In this document: positions 1 to 8,101 of the stretch, piece by piece
Layout: each line of letters starts with the position of its first letter
Position numbering within the stretch: the stretch's first letter is position 1
From: Ferrimonas futtsuensis DSM 18154
GTDB taxonomy: Bacteria; Pseudomonadota; Gammaproteobacteria; Enterobacterales; Shewanellaceae
Assembly (NCBI RefSeq): GCF_000422645.1
Contig: NZ_AUGL01000001.1
Span: 124,001 to 188,000 of the forward strand
Reading direction: 5' to 3'
Length of the DNA: 64,000 nucleotides
Program-made: the position numbers and the translations under genes
The notes under the pieces: generated by a model
Databases searched by the model: none
What the model was told of the DNA's origin: nothing
Seen by the model: the letters and a program-made list of their open reading frames with translations, nothing else

Positions 1-192
1 GGCGACACCTGTGTAGGCTGCCCGAAGAAATTGCTGGAACTGGTGGACACTGAGCTGTGCGACTGGGAAACCCGACTGGAACACGGCGAAACGCCCAAGC
101 TGGGGGACATCTCCCGCCTGGCGAAGCTGTGCAAGAACGTGTACCGGGGGTTAAAGCGGAATAAACTGGTTAATTCAGACTACAAATCTTAA
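1..192 (+). CDS. C-terminal part of an unrecognised protein, cut by the window edge
   Basis: Frame 1 is open from the first base to a TAA at 190-192 and gives 63 residues. It contains two cysteines three apart near the start (CVGC), another cysteine pair further on, and a basic, Lys/Asn-rich tail. I do not recognise the family. Base composition of its first 150 bases is more balanced than the AT-rich DNA that follows, so it may mark the left border of the AT-rich microcin island. The start lies outside the window. Confidence 0.5.
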   Translation, partial: GDTCVGCPKKLLELVDTELCDWETRLEHGETPKLGDISRLAKLCKNVYRGLKRNKLVNSDYKS

Positions 193-341
193 GCTTAAAT
201 AAAAATCGACAGACTTATCCATACAGAATGTAACCCAGATACAAAATTACTATTCAAAAGGCAAGGTTCAACAAAAAACTCTAGTGTTAATTTAGTCAGT
301 TGTCCAGTTAAGACCGAACAATGATGTGAATACAGCATTTT
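193..341. other. AT-rich intergenic stretch
   Basis: About 150 bases of AT-rich DNA between the partial left-edge gene and the 3' end of the minus-strand microcin locus. I see no gene, no clear terminator and no convincing promoter here. Confidence 0.4.
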
Positions 342-536
342 TCAATACTTTACTTCCTTAGAGAATATTGACGTATACATTAATGCTAAACCAACCCACA
401 TAATGCATTCCAAGAAATCATAAGAAAAACCTTTTGCTTTATACTCACACCCTGCCGCAGAAATAAAAACAAAAATACAAATCAAAGAAAGCCAGAAAAG
501 TATCACTCTCAGAAAGCTAATGATTTTGCACATCAT
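342..536 (-). CDS. Small two-helix membrane protein, candidate microcin immunity or accessory protein
   Basis: Encodes 64 residues if started at the ATG at 534-536. That start has a GGGGAGG ribosome site about ten bases upstream; the longer open frame to 575 would put this site inside the coding region. Two hydrophobic segments are visible, about residues 5-28 and 43-60, separated by a short polar loop (CEYKAKGFS). It ends in a basic tail. It lies last in the minus-strand microcin cluster, the same strand as precursor and exporter genes. Small membrane proteins next to class II microcin genes are usually the self-immunity factor, so that is the likely role, but no family match is recognised. 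The Cys after the first helix is not in a canonical lipobox. Confidence 0.5.
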   Translation of the reverse strand: MMCKIISFLRVILFWLSLICIFVFISAAGCEYKAKGFSYDFLECIMWVGLALMYTSIFSKEVKY

Positions 537-551
537 AGCATTATGGCCTCC

Positions 552-783
552 CCTATTGCCGCCAACCATTCTCATAATGGACTTTCAATTCCATCACTTG
601 CTCAAATAATATCATGGTAGCAAATGAGGAAGAGTAGACAATTCCACACATAGCCTTTGAAGCAATATCTTTATCTTAAGGTGAATAAATACCAGATTTT
701 TCCTATGCAAGGTGAAGCATATCATTTATGACTTAGCCTCACCTTACAACTTGGGCAAATAAATCTCACAATAAATCCCCAAT
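552..783. other. Gap inside the microcin locus
   Basis: AT-rich DNA between the two small membrane-protein genes. The only other minus-strand frame of note is 553-651 (32 codons, beginning MCGIVYSS), which has no ribosome site and ends at the SD of the next gene; I do not call it. A low-complexity T/A run at 806-813 is visible. Confidence 0.4.
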
Positions 784-951
784 TCAACCTGTTCCATCCC
801 TAAGATTTTTTTTAGAAAAGTAAACCACAGGAATGGTTAAGAGTGCTGAAGTAATATATACATACAACCTAGAATCTATATTGAAGATAACATCATTAAA
901 AAATGACGTGGCAAAAAAAACAAATGAAAAGCTATAAATAATGTTTGTCAT
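784..951 (-). CDS. 55-residue membrane peptide, leading candidate for microcin immunity
   Basis: Opens with ATG at 949-951 and stops with TGA at 784-786, 40 bases after the microcin precursor stop and on the same strand. The product is very hydrophobic: a Phe-rich helix at about residues 4-20, a short acidic loop (NDVIFNIDSR), a second helix at about 29-46 and a charged tail ending KKNLRDGTG. Size, topology and position directly behind the precursor fit the immunity proteins of class IIa microcins such as ColV and MccV. The ribosome site is weak: an AGG lies 14 bases upstream and a hairpin at 960-979 sits between the two genes, so it may be read by coupling. No family recognised; the role is inferred from context. 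Confidence 0.5.
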   Translation of the reverse strand: MTNIIYSFSFVFFATSFFNDVIFNIDSRLYVYITSALLTIPVVYFSKKNLRDGTG

Positions 952-959
952 ATTTCATC

Positions 960-979
960 GGGAGGCCTAATGACCTCCC
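960..979 (-). other. Hairpin between microcin and candidate immunity gene
   Basis: Inverted repeat GGGAGG / CCTCCC with an 8-base loop, 13-32 bases after the precursor stop codon. There is no T-run on either strand, so it is not a standard terminator; it could be a processing or stability element, or could sequester the GGAGG. Confidence 0.45.
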
Positions 980-991
980 CTCCGATAAAGT

Positions 992-1213
992 TTAGTATTG
1001 TTCAATGAATTTACCAAACAAGTACCCAAAGCCACCAATAACTGCTCCAGCAGCACAAACCTGACCAAAGGCCACATTTGATGTACCACCTGTAGCTATA
1101 GAAGCCCCCATTACTGCGGTAACACACCCTGCCCCCATAGCACCAGCAAGCTCGCCAGGGCTAAAAGAGCCACCAGTAACTGAGCCCAACTGTTCCGATT
1201 GCAATTCCTTCAT
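992..1213 (-). CDS. Double-glycine-leader microcin precursor (class IIa-like bacteriocin)
   Basis: Encodes 73 residues. The first 15, MKELQSEQLGSVTGG, match the double-glycine leader pattern of class IIa microcins (ColV: MRTLTLNELDSVSGG): hydrophobic at -12 and -7, E at -8, V at -4, GG at -2/-1. Cleavage after GG would release a 58-residue peptide starting SFSPGELAG, rich in Gly and Ala, with only two cysteines (mature positions 15 and 38; one disulfide possible), several GxxxG-type spacings and an amphipathic C-terminus (GYLFGKFIEQY). Such a mature peptide is typical of membrane-inserting microcins. The start at 1211-1213 has an AGGAT site. The exporter gene ends 85 bases upstream on the same strand. 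I do not recognise the mature sequence; lack of a C-terminal serine-rich tail argues against a siderophore-conjugated class IIb microcin. Confidence 0.88.
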   Translation of the reverse strand: MKELQSEQLGSVTGGSFSPGELAGAMGAGCVTAVMGASIATGGTSNVAFGQVCAAGAVIGGFGYLFGKFIEQY

Positions 1214-1289
1214 ATCACATCCTATTTTACATCCATGTTTAAATAAGCTTGATACATAAACATAGTTTGCTTATAAACCAAGCGCCAGC

Positions 1290-1311
1290 TCAAGGGTGTT
1301 AGGACCCTTGA
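1290..1311 (-). other. Hairpin overlapping the exporter stop codon
   Basis: Perfect 8-bp inverted repeat (TCAAGGGT / ACCCTTGA) with a 6-base loop, covering the stop codon of the exporter gene (1299-1301). No U-run follows on the minus strand. It lies just upstream of the microcin gene and could stabilise or segment the transcript so that precursor mRNA exceeds exporter mRNA. Confidence 0.5.
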
Positions 1312-3476
1312 TTTAGGCCCTCAGTTGAGCCTAAATTCTTTATAAGACCAGTCTCCCAATTAGCGACATCGACTGCAGAAATGCAACCAGAGTCAATCAC
1401 CAATACCCTAGTGACGTTCTTAACTGTCTCCGGACGATGGGAAATCACTATTCTAGTCATAGTCAACCCATTGATCTCATGTAATATTCTTGCTTCATTC
1501 TCTAGGTCCAGGTGGCTAGTAGCTTCATCCAGAAACAAAATTTTTGGTCGCTTATACAAAGCCCGAGCGAGCAAAATTCGTTGAACTTGGCCACCTGAAA
1601 ATTGATTTCCCATATCTCCAACTAAACTGCTATAGCCCATTGGTAGCTTCTGTATCTCATTATGAATGGACGCAATCTGTGCACACTTTTGCATCCATAA
1701 CATATTTGGCTCAGGGTCGAAAAATGTTATGTTGTCTGCCACAGAGCCAGTAAGCAGTGTATCGTCCTGCATCACAGCTGCGACCTCCGCCCGATAACGC
1801 CTGTTGCCAAGCCCTCGAATCTCTACTCCATCCAAATAGATGCTTCCAGCATTTGGCTCTATAAGCCCAAGGAGCAACTTCATCAACGTTGTTTTTCCGC
1901 TTCCTGACGGCCCAACTATCGCAACATGCTCTCCCGGCATGACATCAAAAGCTAACTGTTCAAACAAAGGGGGCTGCGAAGGTTCATAACCATATTCCAG
2001 ACCACGAATTCTTAAGCCACCCTGAGCCTGATCCAGAGTATCCGTTCCTTCCCTATGCTTCTCCTCTTCAGCCAAAGCGATATCAGAGATTCTCTCAATG
2101 TGTAGCCTCAACATCCGAAAGATCATCAGCTGCTCAAGAAAGTTGGAGGCACGCTGAGTGAGTTGTTGTTTATAAGCCATGTAGGCCAGGACCATTCCAA
2201 CACTCAAGACTCCATCCATTACTGCAAGTGCCGCAACATAAACTACGACCACATTCTCTAGTCCAAAAAGCAGTTTATTGACAGAATCGAAGCTAATTTC
2301 TAATTTCCCCAGCCTGATATCTGCATTGATTACTTCTGCATACTGGTTCTGCCAGAGATTTTGCCTCTGAGACTCTCGTCCGAACAATTTAATTGTTTGT
2401 ATTCCTCTAATACTCTCCAAAAAGGTACTTTGCTCTGCTGCCGAAGCTCGTATAGACTCCTCTGTGGTCCTTTTCAAAGAGCGATATAGAGTCAGTTTTA
2501 AGATAGCATAAAGGCAAACAGCAGCTAAAACAATGAAGGTTAACCTAACATCATAAACAAACATCACAATCAAGACTGTAAGTACCATTATCCCATCAAC
2601 AAATGTTTCAACTAGTCCTGTAGTCAACCTCTCTCGTATCTGAGCTAAAGAACCAAACCTAGAAACCAAATCCCCTATATGCCTGGACTCGAAAAAACTC
2701 ATTGGAAGCCGAAAAAGGTGATGAAGTAGGTTTACACCTAGGTGAAAATTAAACTGAGCGGACAACCTCACGATTAGCCAGCTACGGACAACTGAAACAA
2801 CGACATTTATGATAACCAACAAAGAAAAACCTATCGCAAGCACTTTCAAAAGAGATGAATCTCTACTTAACAAAACTTCATCAACCACCCATTGCATATA
2901 GTAGGGCGACAACAATGAAAGCAACTGAATTAATAAAGTCATTGCAAGAAGAGAAACTAAACTTCTTTTAAAACCAACCATCTTGGTCCAAAGCTGATTC
3001 AGCGTCATTCTTTCTCGGTCATCTTTTCGTGTAAAATCAGACGTCGGCGTGAGCTCCAGTGCAATTCCCGTAAAATGATCTGCAAACTCATTTAACTTCA
3101 TTTGCTTACGACCCGTAGCAGGGTCAATTATAGTCACCACTGCTTTACTGGCTTTGCTCAACACAACAAAATGGTTCATGTCCCAGTGAATTACACATGG
3201 AGTTTTTAACTTACCAATCTCCTCCAATGGACATTTCAGGGCTCTGCTTGCCAACCCCAACGAATTAGCAACCTCTACCATCTCCTGAAGGTTCATTCCT
3301 TTCAGGTTGGCTCTAAATCTCTTCCTCATCGCTGGGAGGTCAACCTTTCTCCCAAAGTAACTTGCTACCATGGCAAGGCAGGCTAAGCCACACTCCGCGA
3401 CTTCAGCCTGAAGGATCACCGGTACTCGCCTTATGCCAGTAAAATCCAGAGAGTCTGTACTTACAGCATCAGACAT
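1299..3476 (-). CDS. Peptidase-containing ABC exporter for a double-glycine peptide (CvaB-like)
   Basis: 725 residues in the usual order for bacteriocin processing exporters. Residues 15-135 form a C39 cysteine protease: catalytic Cys29 in AECGLACLA, His102 in HWDMNHFVV and Asp118 in IIDPATG. A six-helix ABC transmembrane domain spans about 165-445. The ATPase follows, with Walker A GPSGSGKTT, signature FSGGQ and Walker B ILFLDEATSHLD. It would sit in the inner membrane, clip the leader of the neighbouring precursor after its GG and export the peptide through the fusion protein and a TolC-type outer-membrane channel; no TolC gene is in this window. The start ATG shares one base with the TGA of the upstream gene (TGATG), so the two are translationally coupled. 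All catalytic residues look intact. AT-rich like the rest of the locus. Confidence 0.95.
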   Translation of the reverse strand: MSDAVSTDSLDFTGIRRVPVILQAEVAECGLACLAMVASYFGRKVDLPAMRKRFRANLKGMNLQEMVEVANSLGLASRALKCPLEEIGKLKTPCVIHWDMNHFVVLSKASKAVVTIIDPATGRKQMKLNEFADHFTGIALELTPTSDFTRKDDRERMTLNQLWTKMVGFKRSLVSLLAMTLLIQLLSLLSPYYMQWVVDEVLLSRDSSLLKVLAIGFSLLVIINVVVSVVRSWLIVRLSAQFNFHLGVNLLHHLFRLPMSFFESRHIGDLVSRFGSLAQIRERLTTGLVETFVDGIMVLTVLIVMFVYDVRLTFIVLAAVCLYAILKLTLYRSLKRTTEESIRASAAEQSTFLESIRGIQTIKLFGRESQRQNLWQNQYAEVINADIRLGKLEISFDSVNKLLFGLENVVVVYVAALAVMDGVLSVGMVLAYMAYKQQLTQRASNFLEQLMIFRMLRLHIERISDIALAEEEKHREGTDTLDQAQGGLRIRGLEYGYEPSQPPLFEQLAFDVMPGEHVAIVGPSGSGKTTLMKLLLGLIEPNAGSIYLDGVEIRGLGNRRYRAEVAAVMQDDTLLTGSVADNITFFDPEPNMLWMQKCAQIASIHNEIQKLPMGYSSLVGDMGNQFSGGQVQRILLARALYKRPKILFLDEATSHLDLENEARILHEINGLTMTRIVISHRPETVKNVTRVLVIDSGCISAVDVANWETGLIKNLGSTEGLNQGS

Positions 3477-4720
3477 CAGCCGATCCTCCCTTTCAGGCTA
3501 TAGATGGGATCGAGTAGCCACTGCATCAGCGATCGACGCTCTAAGATAATATCAGCTTCAAGTAACATCCCACTTCTCAGGGGAATAGCGTACCCATAAG
3601 CATCGATACTTTGCTTAGGTAGATTTGCCCGAACGCGGTAAAAAGATTCTCCTAATTCGATCGGTAATCGGACATCGTGTGAAGTTAAAATCGCCTTGTC
3701 GACTTGACTAACAGTGGACTCAATAGAGCCAAATCGTTGATAAGGAAATGCATCAAGCCTAAGCCTCGTAATAGCACCGCTCTTAACAAATCCTGCAGAG
3801 CGGCTTGGGAGCAACAGCTCCGCGACCAAAACTGCTCCCTCCGGCAGAATACTAAGCAAGGCCACTCCTGACTTTAAGAACTCTCCATCGGAAATACGGA
3901 TTGCAGTAACTACTCCAGAAGTGGTGGCACGAATTACGTACCGAAATCTATTCTCCACCTCTTTCTGCTGACGAAGAAGTGATACACGACGCCTATCCAG
4001 CTCTACTTGTTCAAGTTGGCTTCGCTGCGGAAGGTCTTCTAATTTTAACTTAGTCTGATTTTGCTTCATTCTCACATTAGCAATGTCAGACTCAGCCTGT
4101 TCCACGGCATGACGAACAAGTAGCAGTTGCTCTTTCTGACTCTGGTATTCAACGTGTGAAATAAACTGCTTTTTATATAAAGATTCAGCTCTTGCGAACA
4201 ACTTGGTTTTCAGTGACAACCTTTGAAGCAATGTTTTTCGTTGAGTCTGAAGGGTATTTAAGTATAGCTCTAGCGACTTTGATTCTTCATGCAGTTTGTT
4301 TTCCTCTAACTCCATGACTATTTTTCTTTTATCCCTTTCTTTCTGAATCAATACCAGCCGCTGTGAAATCTCCTCAGTCAAGGAATGCTCCAGTTCTCCT
4401 CCCGACGCTAAAGAGCGCACTTTAGAAATAGTCACCAAGGGCTGACCCTTACGAATGACTTCACCCTCTTTAACATGCAGTCGCCTTACTGCACCTGCCC
4501 CATCAGCATAGACATTGACCATTCCTTTGTCCGGCTTAAGATAACCTTTCACTGTCTCTTTTCGCGCATAATCTGACAACGCAATAAAGGTCCCCACCAA
4601 CAAGACAATACAAAGCAAAGTCGAAGCCAACACATGCAGTGACAAAGGTTGGGAAAGCCACACCTCGCCTTGTAGCCGCTTTCCTTGGGCCTCGACAGCC
4701 TGACGACGAAAAAGAGACAT
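3476..4720 (-). CDS. HlyD-family membrane fusion protein of the microcin exporter (CvaA-like)
   Basis: 414 residues, nearly the length of ColV secretion protein CvaA. One N-terminal transmembrane helix lies at about residues 28-49. A first lipoyl half (YADGAGAVRRLHVKEGEVIRKG) follows, then a long charged coiled-coil hairpin of roughly residues 105-255, the second lipoyl half (RATTSGVVTAIRISDGEFLKSG) and a C-terminal beta domain ending in ILERRSLMQWLLDPIYSLK, which resembles the CvaA C-terminus. It should bridge the inner-membrane ABC exporter and an outer-membrane TolC channel. It is first gene of the minus-strand cluster with a good GGAGG site 8 bases before the ATG, and overlaps the exporter start by one base. 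Confidence 0.92.
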   Translation of the reverse strand: MSLFRRQAVEAQGKRLQGEVWLSQPLSLHVLASTLLCIVLLVGTFIALSDYARKETVKGYLKPDKGMVNVYADGAGAVRRLHVKEGEVIRKGQPLVTISKVRSLASGGELEHSLTEEISQRLVLIQKERDKRKIVMELEENKLHEESKSLELYLNTLQTQRKTLLQRLSLKTKLFARAESLYKKQFISHVEYQSQKEQLLLVRHAVEQAESDIANVRMKQNQTKLKLEDLPQRSQLEQVELDRRRVSLLRQQKEVENRFRYVIRATTSGVVTAIRISDGEFLKSGVALLSILPEGAVLVAELLLPSRSAGFVKSGAITRLRLDAFPYQRFGSIESTVSQVDKAILTSHDVRLPIELGESFYRVRANLPKQSIDAYGYAIPLRSGMLLEADIILERRSLMQWLLDPIYSLKGRIG

Positions 4721-5054
4721 CTGTTCAACCTCCGCTCACAATTACATCGAACTTGCGTCGAAATTAGCAGTGGTGTTTATGACGATTAGAGTAATCACAA
4801 ATTATCACCTGATGACCTCTCCTCTATTTTGTTATGACTAGTTGTGACGTACGGGTGATTTCCTATGCACATTACATATAGAACTAAATTTCTTGTGGGA
4901 GCTCAGCTACATACATTTTGGTAACAAAGCTGAATCAAATTGGATGCAAGACCCAAGTCCCCCTTCTCTTTGGACTTTATAGGTATATCCCTACCGCGAT
5001 TCGACGACTAAAATCGACTCATCCTTACCCTACTCTCGACCAAAAGGACCTTGG
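4721..5054. other. Promoter region upstream of the microcin locus
   Basis: 334 bases without a gene, at the AT-rich to GC-rich transition. It must hold the leftward promoter of the exporter-microcin cluster and the rightward promoter of the small gene at 5055. I could not identify a confident Fur box, LexA box or other operator. Short minus-strand frames here are all under 30 codons and unsupported. Confidence 0.4.
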
Positions 5055-5315
5055 ATGCGCCCGTTTGAGCGCCTGCTCGCTGTGATGTTGTGGCTGGAAG
5101 TCGCTGTGGCTCCGGCTCTGCTGTGTGCATTGCTGGGCAGTGTCTATTGCATCGTCGCCGATCACTTGGAACTGACTTTGGTGGGCTGGTGGGCCTTAGC
5201 AGGGCTGGTGCCTGGAGTGATTGCCGCCGAATACATCCGGCGCACACGGGGGTTAGTGATTCCCATTGCCAACTGCCTGCCTGGTTCAGACGGCAAGAAG
5301 CGCAGGCTCAGTTAG
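5055..5315 (+). CDS. Small two-helix membrane protein of unknown function
   Basis: 86 residues starting at an ATG with an AAAGGA site nine bases upstream. Two hydrophobic segments are visible, about residues 8-34 and 41-60, followed by a basic tail (RRTRG, KKRR). I do not recognise a family. GC content is higher than in the microcin locus to its left, so it is probably outside that island. It is convergent with the CAP-domain gene, whose stop lies 6 bases beyond its own. Confidence 0.55.
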   Translation: MRPFERLLAVMLWLEVAVAPALLCALLGSVYCIVADHLELTLVGWWALAGLVPGVIAAEYIRRTRGLVIPIANCLPGSDGKKRRLS

Positions 5316-5321
5316 ACATTG

Positions 5322-5873
5322 CTAATCAAATGGTGCAGCGAATACCTGCACCCAGTAAAAGCGATACTCAGTCCCCGGATTGGCCACGCAAGCGAAACCC
5401 GTTTCTCTGTAGTCCGGCGACATCAGGTTCCGGCAATGGTCTGGGCTGGATAACCACTCCTCCATCGCTTTTTCCACCGTCGGCTGCCCTGCCGCAATGT
5501 TCTCTCCCACCAGCTGCCACTCATATCCATAGGAACGAACCCGCTGGCCCACGTCGGCGCCGTCGCGTCCGGTATGGCTGAGGAAGTTATGAGTCGCCAT
5601 GCTGTAGGCATGCTCGAAGGCGGCATGTTCCAGAAAAGTGCTCTGACGAAGTGCTGTCACCGGCTCCATATAGATGCCACCGCAATTGGCCCTTTTGGCC
5701 CTGATGGCATTGATTTGCTCCAACAGAGAGCCAATATCCTCGGTACATGCAAGGTACTGCACCGAAGTAGTCTCTTGCGGGCCGGGCAAGGTATCGTTCG
5801 CGGCGGCTATCGCAGACATGACTAAAAGCAGCGCTGCGGCGCACTCGCACCGTGTCTGATCCCACTTGACCAT
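5322..5873 (-). CDS. Secreted CAP-domain (SCP/YkwD-type) protein
   Basis: 183 residues if begun at the ATG at 5871-5873, which has an AGGAG site ten bases upstream and opens a credible signal peptide (CECAAALLLVMSAIAAA). The frame extends to 6038 but that extension has no ribosome site and reads like noise. After the signal peptide, residues from about 45 to the end form a CAP domain: HNFLSHTGRDG, the GENIA signature, W..SPDHCRNLMSP and a terminal aromatic YWVQVFA. The His and Glu residues typical of the CAP cleft are present. Family members are secreted and often of unknown substrate. It stands alone. Confidence 0.85.
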   Translation of the reverse strand: MVKWDQTRCECAAALLLVMSAIAAANDTLPGPQETTSVQYLACTEDIGSLLEQINAIRAKRANCGGIYMEPVTALRQSTFLEHAAFEHAYSMATHNFLSHTGRDGADVGQRVRSYGYEWQLVGENIAAGQPTVEKAMEEWLSSPDHCRNLMSPDYRETGFACVANPGTEYRFYWVQVFAAPFD

Positions 5874-6352
5874 AATCGGCTCACTCCTGATGGTGCAGAT
5901 CCCACCTATAACCTTAGCCCTCCTTCTCCACACTGGCGTTAACCATTGAACCAACCGAGAGCACCTGCCTGTAACACGGTACTGGCAAGACATAGTTTCC
6001 CATGTAACTATAAACCCCCAACAACTCAATGCCGACATTATTTCCCTTAGAATATTGTCAAAAACAAATGTTAGGTATATCCATTCTCATTTTGAATATA
6101 AATGGCTCGTAGATAGTTAATATTATTCCCTCTGGACAACACCTATATTTAATTCGCCCTCCTCCGCAGAATCGGCAAGGGTTGAAATCTTTATCCTTAG
6201 ACGGTTGTTTTCGCAAACATTATTCAAAGACTGTTTTTGTTCACATTCGCAAATAAACCTACGTAAAAAACTTGAGAACCACCTGAGGTTACTGTGTAGT
6301 CGAGAGAATTACTTTGAGTCAATAGAAATCATTCCCGATAGAACGGACCTTT
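5874..6352. other. Intergenic region between divergent CAP and chemoreceptor genes
   Basis: About 480 bases, AT-rich in its centre. It must carry the outward promoters of both flanking genes. No repeat, terminator or RNA was recognised. A weak sigma-28-like -10 (CCCGATAG, 6334-6341) is too close to the chemoreceptor start to be useful. Confidence 0.4.
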
Positions 6353-7969
6353 ATGAACCTTCACATCTCCATTAAGGGCATGCTTCAACTGACGATCGCG
6401 CTCACCCTGCTGGCACTGGCCGTTCTGTTCTGGAGCACCCATAACCAACTCACCCAAACCAGGAGCGGCATCGCCAACGAGGAACGCCTGGTCAACGCCG
6501 TGTTTGCCCTTAAGGACAGCCGCTATTACGTGGTTCAGATTCAGCAGTTTCTGACCGACGTCGGAGCCACCCGCAGTGACGAGGCCATGGCGGAAGCCGA
6601 TGCCAGTCTGGAGGGCGCCATGCAGAGCCTGGACAAACTGGTCCAGTTTGCTCCGGAGCTAACCCAGGACGCCACCCTTCTTAAGCAGCAGCTTACCGCG
6701 CTTCACCACGCCGGGGTCGATATGGCCAACGCCTACCTGAATCTCGGCACCGAAGCGGGCAACAAGCTGATGAAGGGCAGTGGTGGCTTCGATGATGCAT
6801 CCGGCACTCTGGCCGACAATCTCGATCAGCTTTCTCAGTCACTGGATGCCGAGTTGCAGCAAGCGATGGAACACACGCTCACGTCCACTCGGGATGCCGA
6901 GCAGGCGTTACTTTGGGGCAGCATCCTCATAGGCCTGTTTATCATTGGTGTGATGGCCCTGCTGTATCGCCGCACATTGACGCCACTGGCCGAGCTGGAA
7001 ATGTCCATGCGAGGCATCGCCTCCGGTTCCAAAGACCTGACCGTCCGCCTGGACGACTCAGGAAGCGATGAAATCGCCAGCGTTGCCCGCAGCTTTAACC
7101 AGTTTGTCGGCAACATTCGTGAACTTCTCGGCGAATTCCATCAGAGTACTCTGCAGATGGCCTCGGCACGAGTCCAGTTGACCAAGTCCAGCAATCAGAC
7201 CCTGCAAGGGATGATGCAATTGCAATCGGAAACCGATCAGGTGGCCGCGGCCATGAATGAGATGCAGGCGACGGTAACCGAAGTGGCCAACAACGCCGAG
7301 TTAGCCGCACGGGCAGCAAAGGAATCGAATGAGCATGCCCTCGAGGGCGATGCGGTCGTCAACCAGACCACCGCCTCCATCAACAACCTGGCCAACGGTG
7401 TGGACCACGCGGCTCAGGTGCTGCAGAGGCTGGAAACCAATGTGGGTGACATTGGTACCATCCTCGACGTCATCATTGGCATCGCCGACCAGACCAACCT
7501 GCTCGCCTTGAACGCCGCCATCGAAGCGGCCCGTGCCGGGGAGCAGGGACGAGGCTTTGCCGTGGTGGCCGATGAGGTGAGGGCCCTGGCCAAACGTACC
7601 CAGGAATCCACCGACCAGATTCAGCAAATGATCAGCCAATTGCAAAGCGGCACCAGGGATGCCGCCGCCGCCATGCAGATGAGCCAGGAACAGGCATTGA
7701 ACAGCACCCGCCAGGCAGCCCAGGCCGGTGAAGCTCTGGCCCAGATCACCCAATCGGTAGCCACCATCTCCAGCATGGCTACCCAAATCGCCACCGCCGT
7801 CGAGCAGCAAACCTCAGTGGCCGAAGACATCAACCGCAATATCGTCAACATCAGTGACGAGGCTAAGTCGACGGCCTTGAATGCAGAGGGCTCCAGTGCC
7901 GCCAGCAACCAGGTAGGTGAACTGTCAGAGCAGTTGGACAACCAGGTCGGTCAATTCAAGATCGCCTGA
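6353..7969 (+). CDS. Methyl-accepting chemotaxis protein with periplasmic helical sensor
   Basis: 538 residues. A transmembrane helix at about residues 10-27 is followed by a periplasmic helical-bundle sensor to about 180, a second membrane helix ([20 protein letters not shown], about 184-203), a HAMP domain, and a C-terminal methyl-accepting signalling domain with the hallmark hairpin tip [38 protein letters not shown]. It clusters with CheA/CheW at the inner membrane and biases flagellar rotation. No NWETF-type CheR tether at the C-terminus (it ends VGQFKIA). The ligand cannot be read from the sequence. A hairpin at 7986-8010 follows the gene but lacks a U-run. Monocistronic. Confidence 0.93.
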   Translation: MNLHISIKGMLQLTIALTLLALAVLFWSTHNQLTQTRSGIANEERLVNAVFALKDSRYYVVQIQQFLTDVGATRSDEAMAEADASLEGAMQSLDKLVQFAPELTQDATLLKQQLTALHHAGVDMANAYLNLGTEAGNKLMKGSGGFDDASGTLADNLDQLSQSLDAELQQAMEHTLTSTRDAEQALLWGSILIGLFIIGVMALLYRRTLTPLAELEMSMRGIASGSKDLTVRLDDSGSDEIASVARSFNQFVGNIRELLGEFHQSTLQMASARVQLTKSSNQTLQGMMQLQSETDQVAAAMNEMQATVTEVANNAELAARAAKESNEHALEGDAVVNQTTASINNLANGVDHAAQVLQRLETNVGDIGTILDVIIGIADQTNLLALNAAIEAARAGEQGRGFAVVADEVRALAKRTQESTDQIQQMISQLQSGTRDAAAAMQMSQEQALNSTRQAAQAGEALAQITQSVATISSMATQIATAVEQQTSVAEDINRNIVNISDEAKSTALNAEGSSAASNQVGELSEQLDNQVGQFKIA

Positions 7970-8101
7970 TCACAACACTCTCGAAGAGATTCGGCGCTTG
8001 GCCGAGTCTCTCGGCCTTCGGTGCACGCTCCCCGGTGAGGTGCCGCAGTGTTGGGCGTGCCCCCTTTAAGGTACACTGCCCCCTCTTCAGGAGGGCGCCC
8101 T

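Noticed and set aside
553-651. 32-codon minus-strand frame starting MCGIVYSS inside the microcin locus
   Set aside because: No ribosome site and only weak amino-acid interest; its stop overlaps the SD of the next gene.
6315-6341. Possible sigma-28 flagellar promoter before the chemoreceptor gene
   Set aside because: The -10 resembles CCGATAA but no matching -35 and the start codon would be within a few bases of the transcription start.
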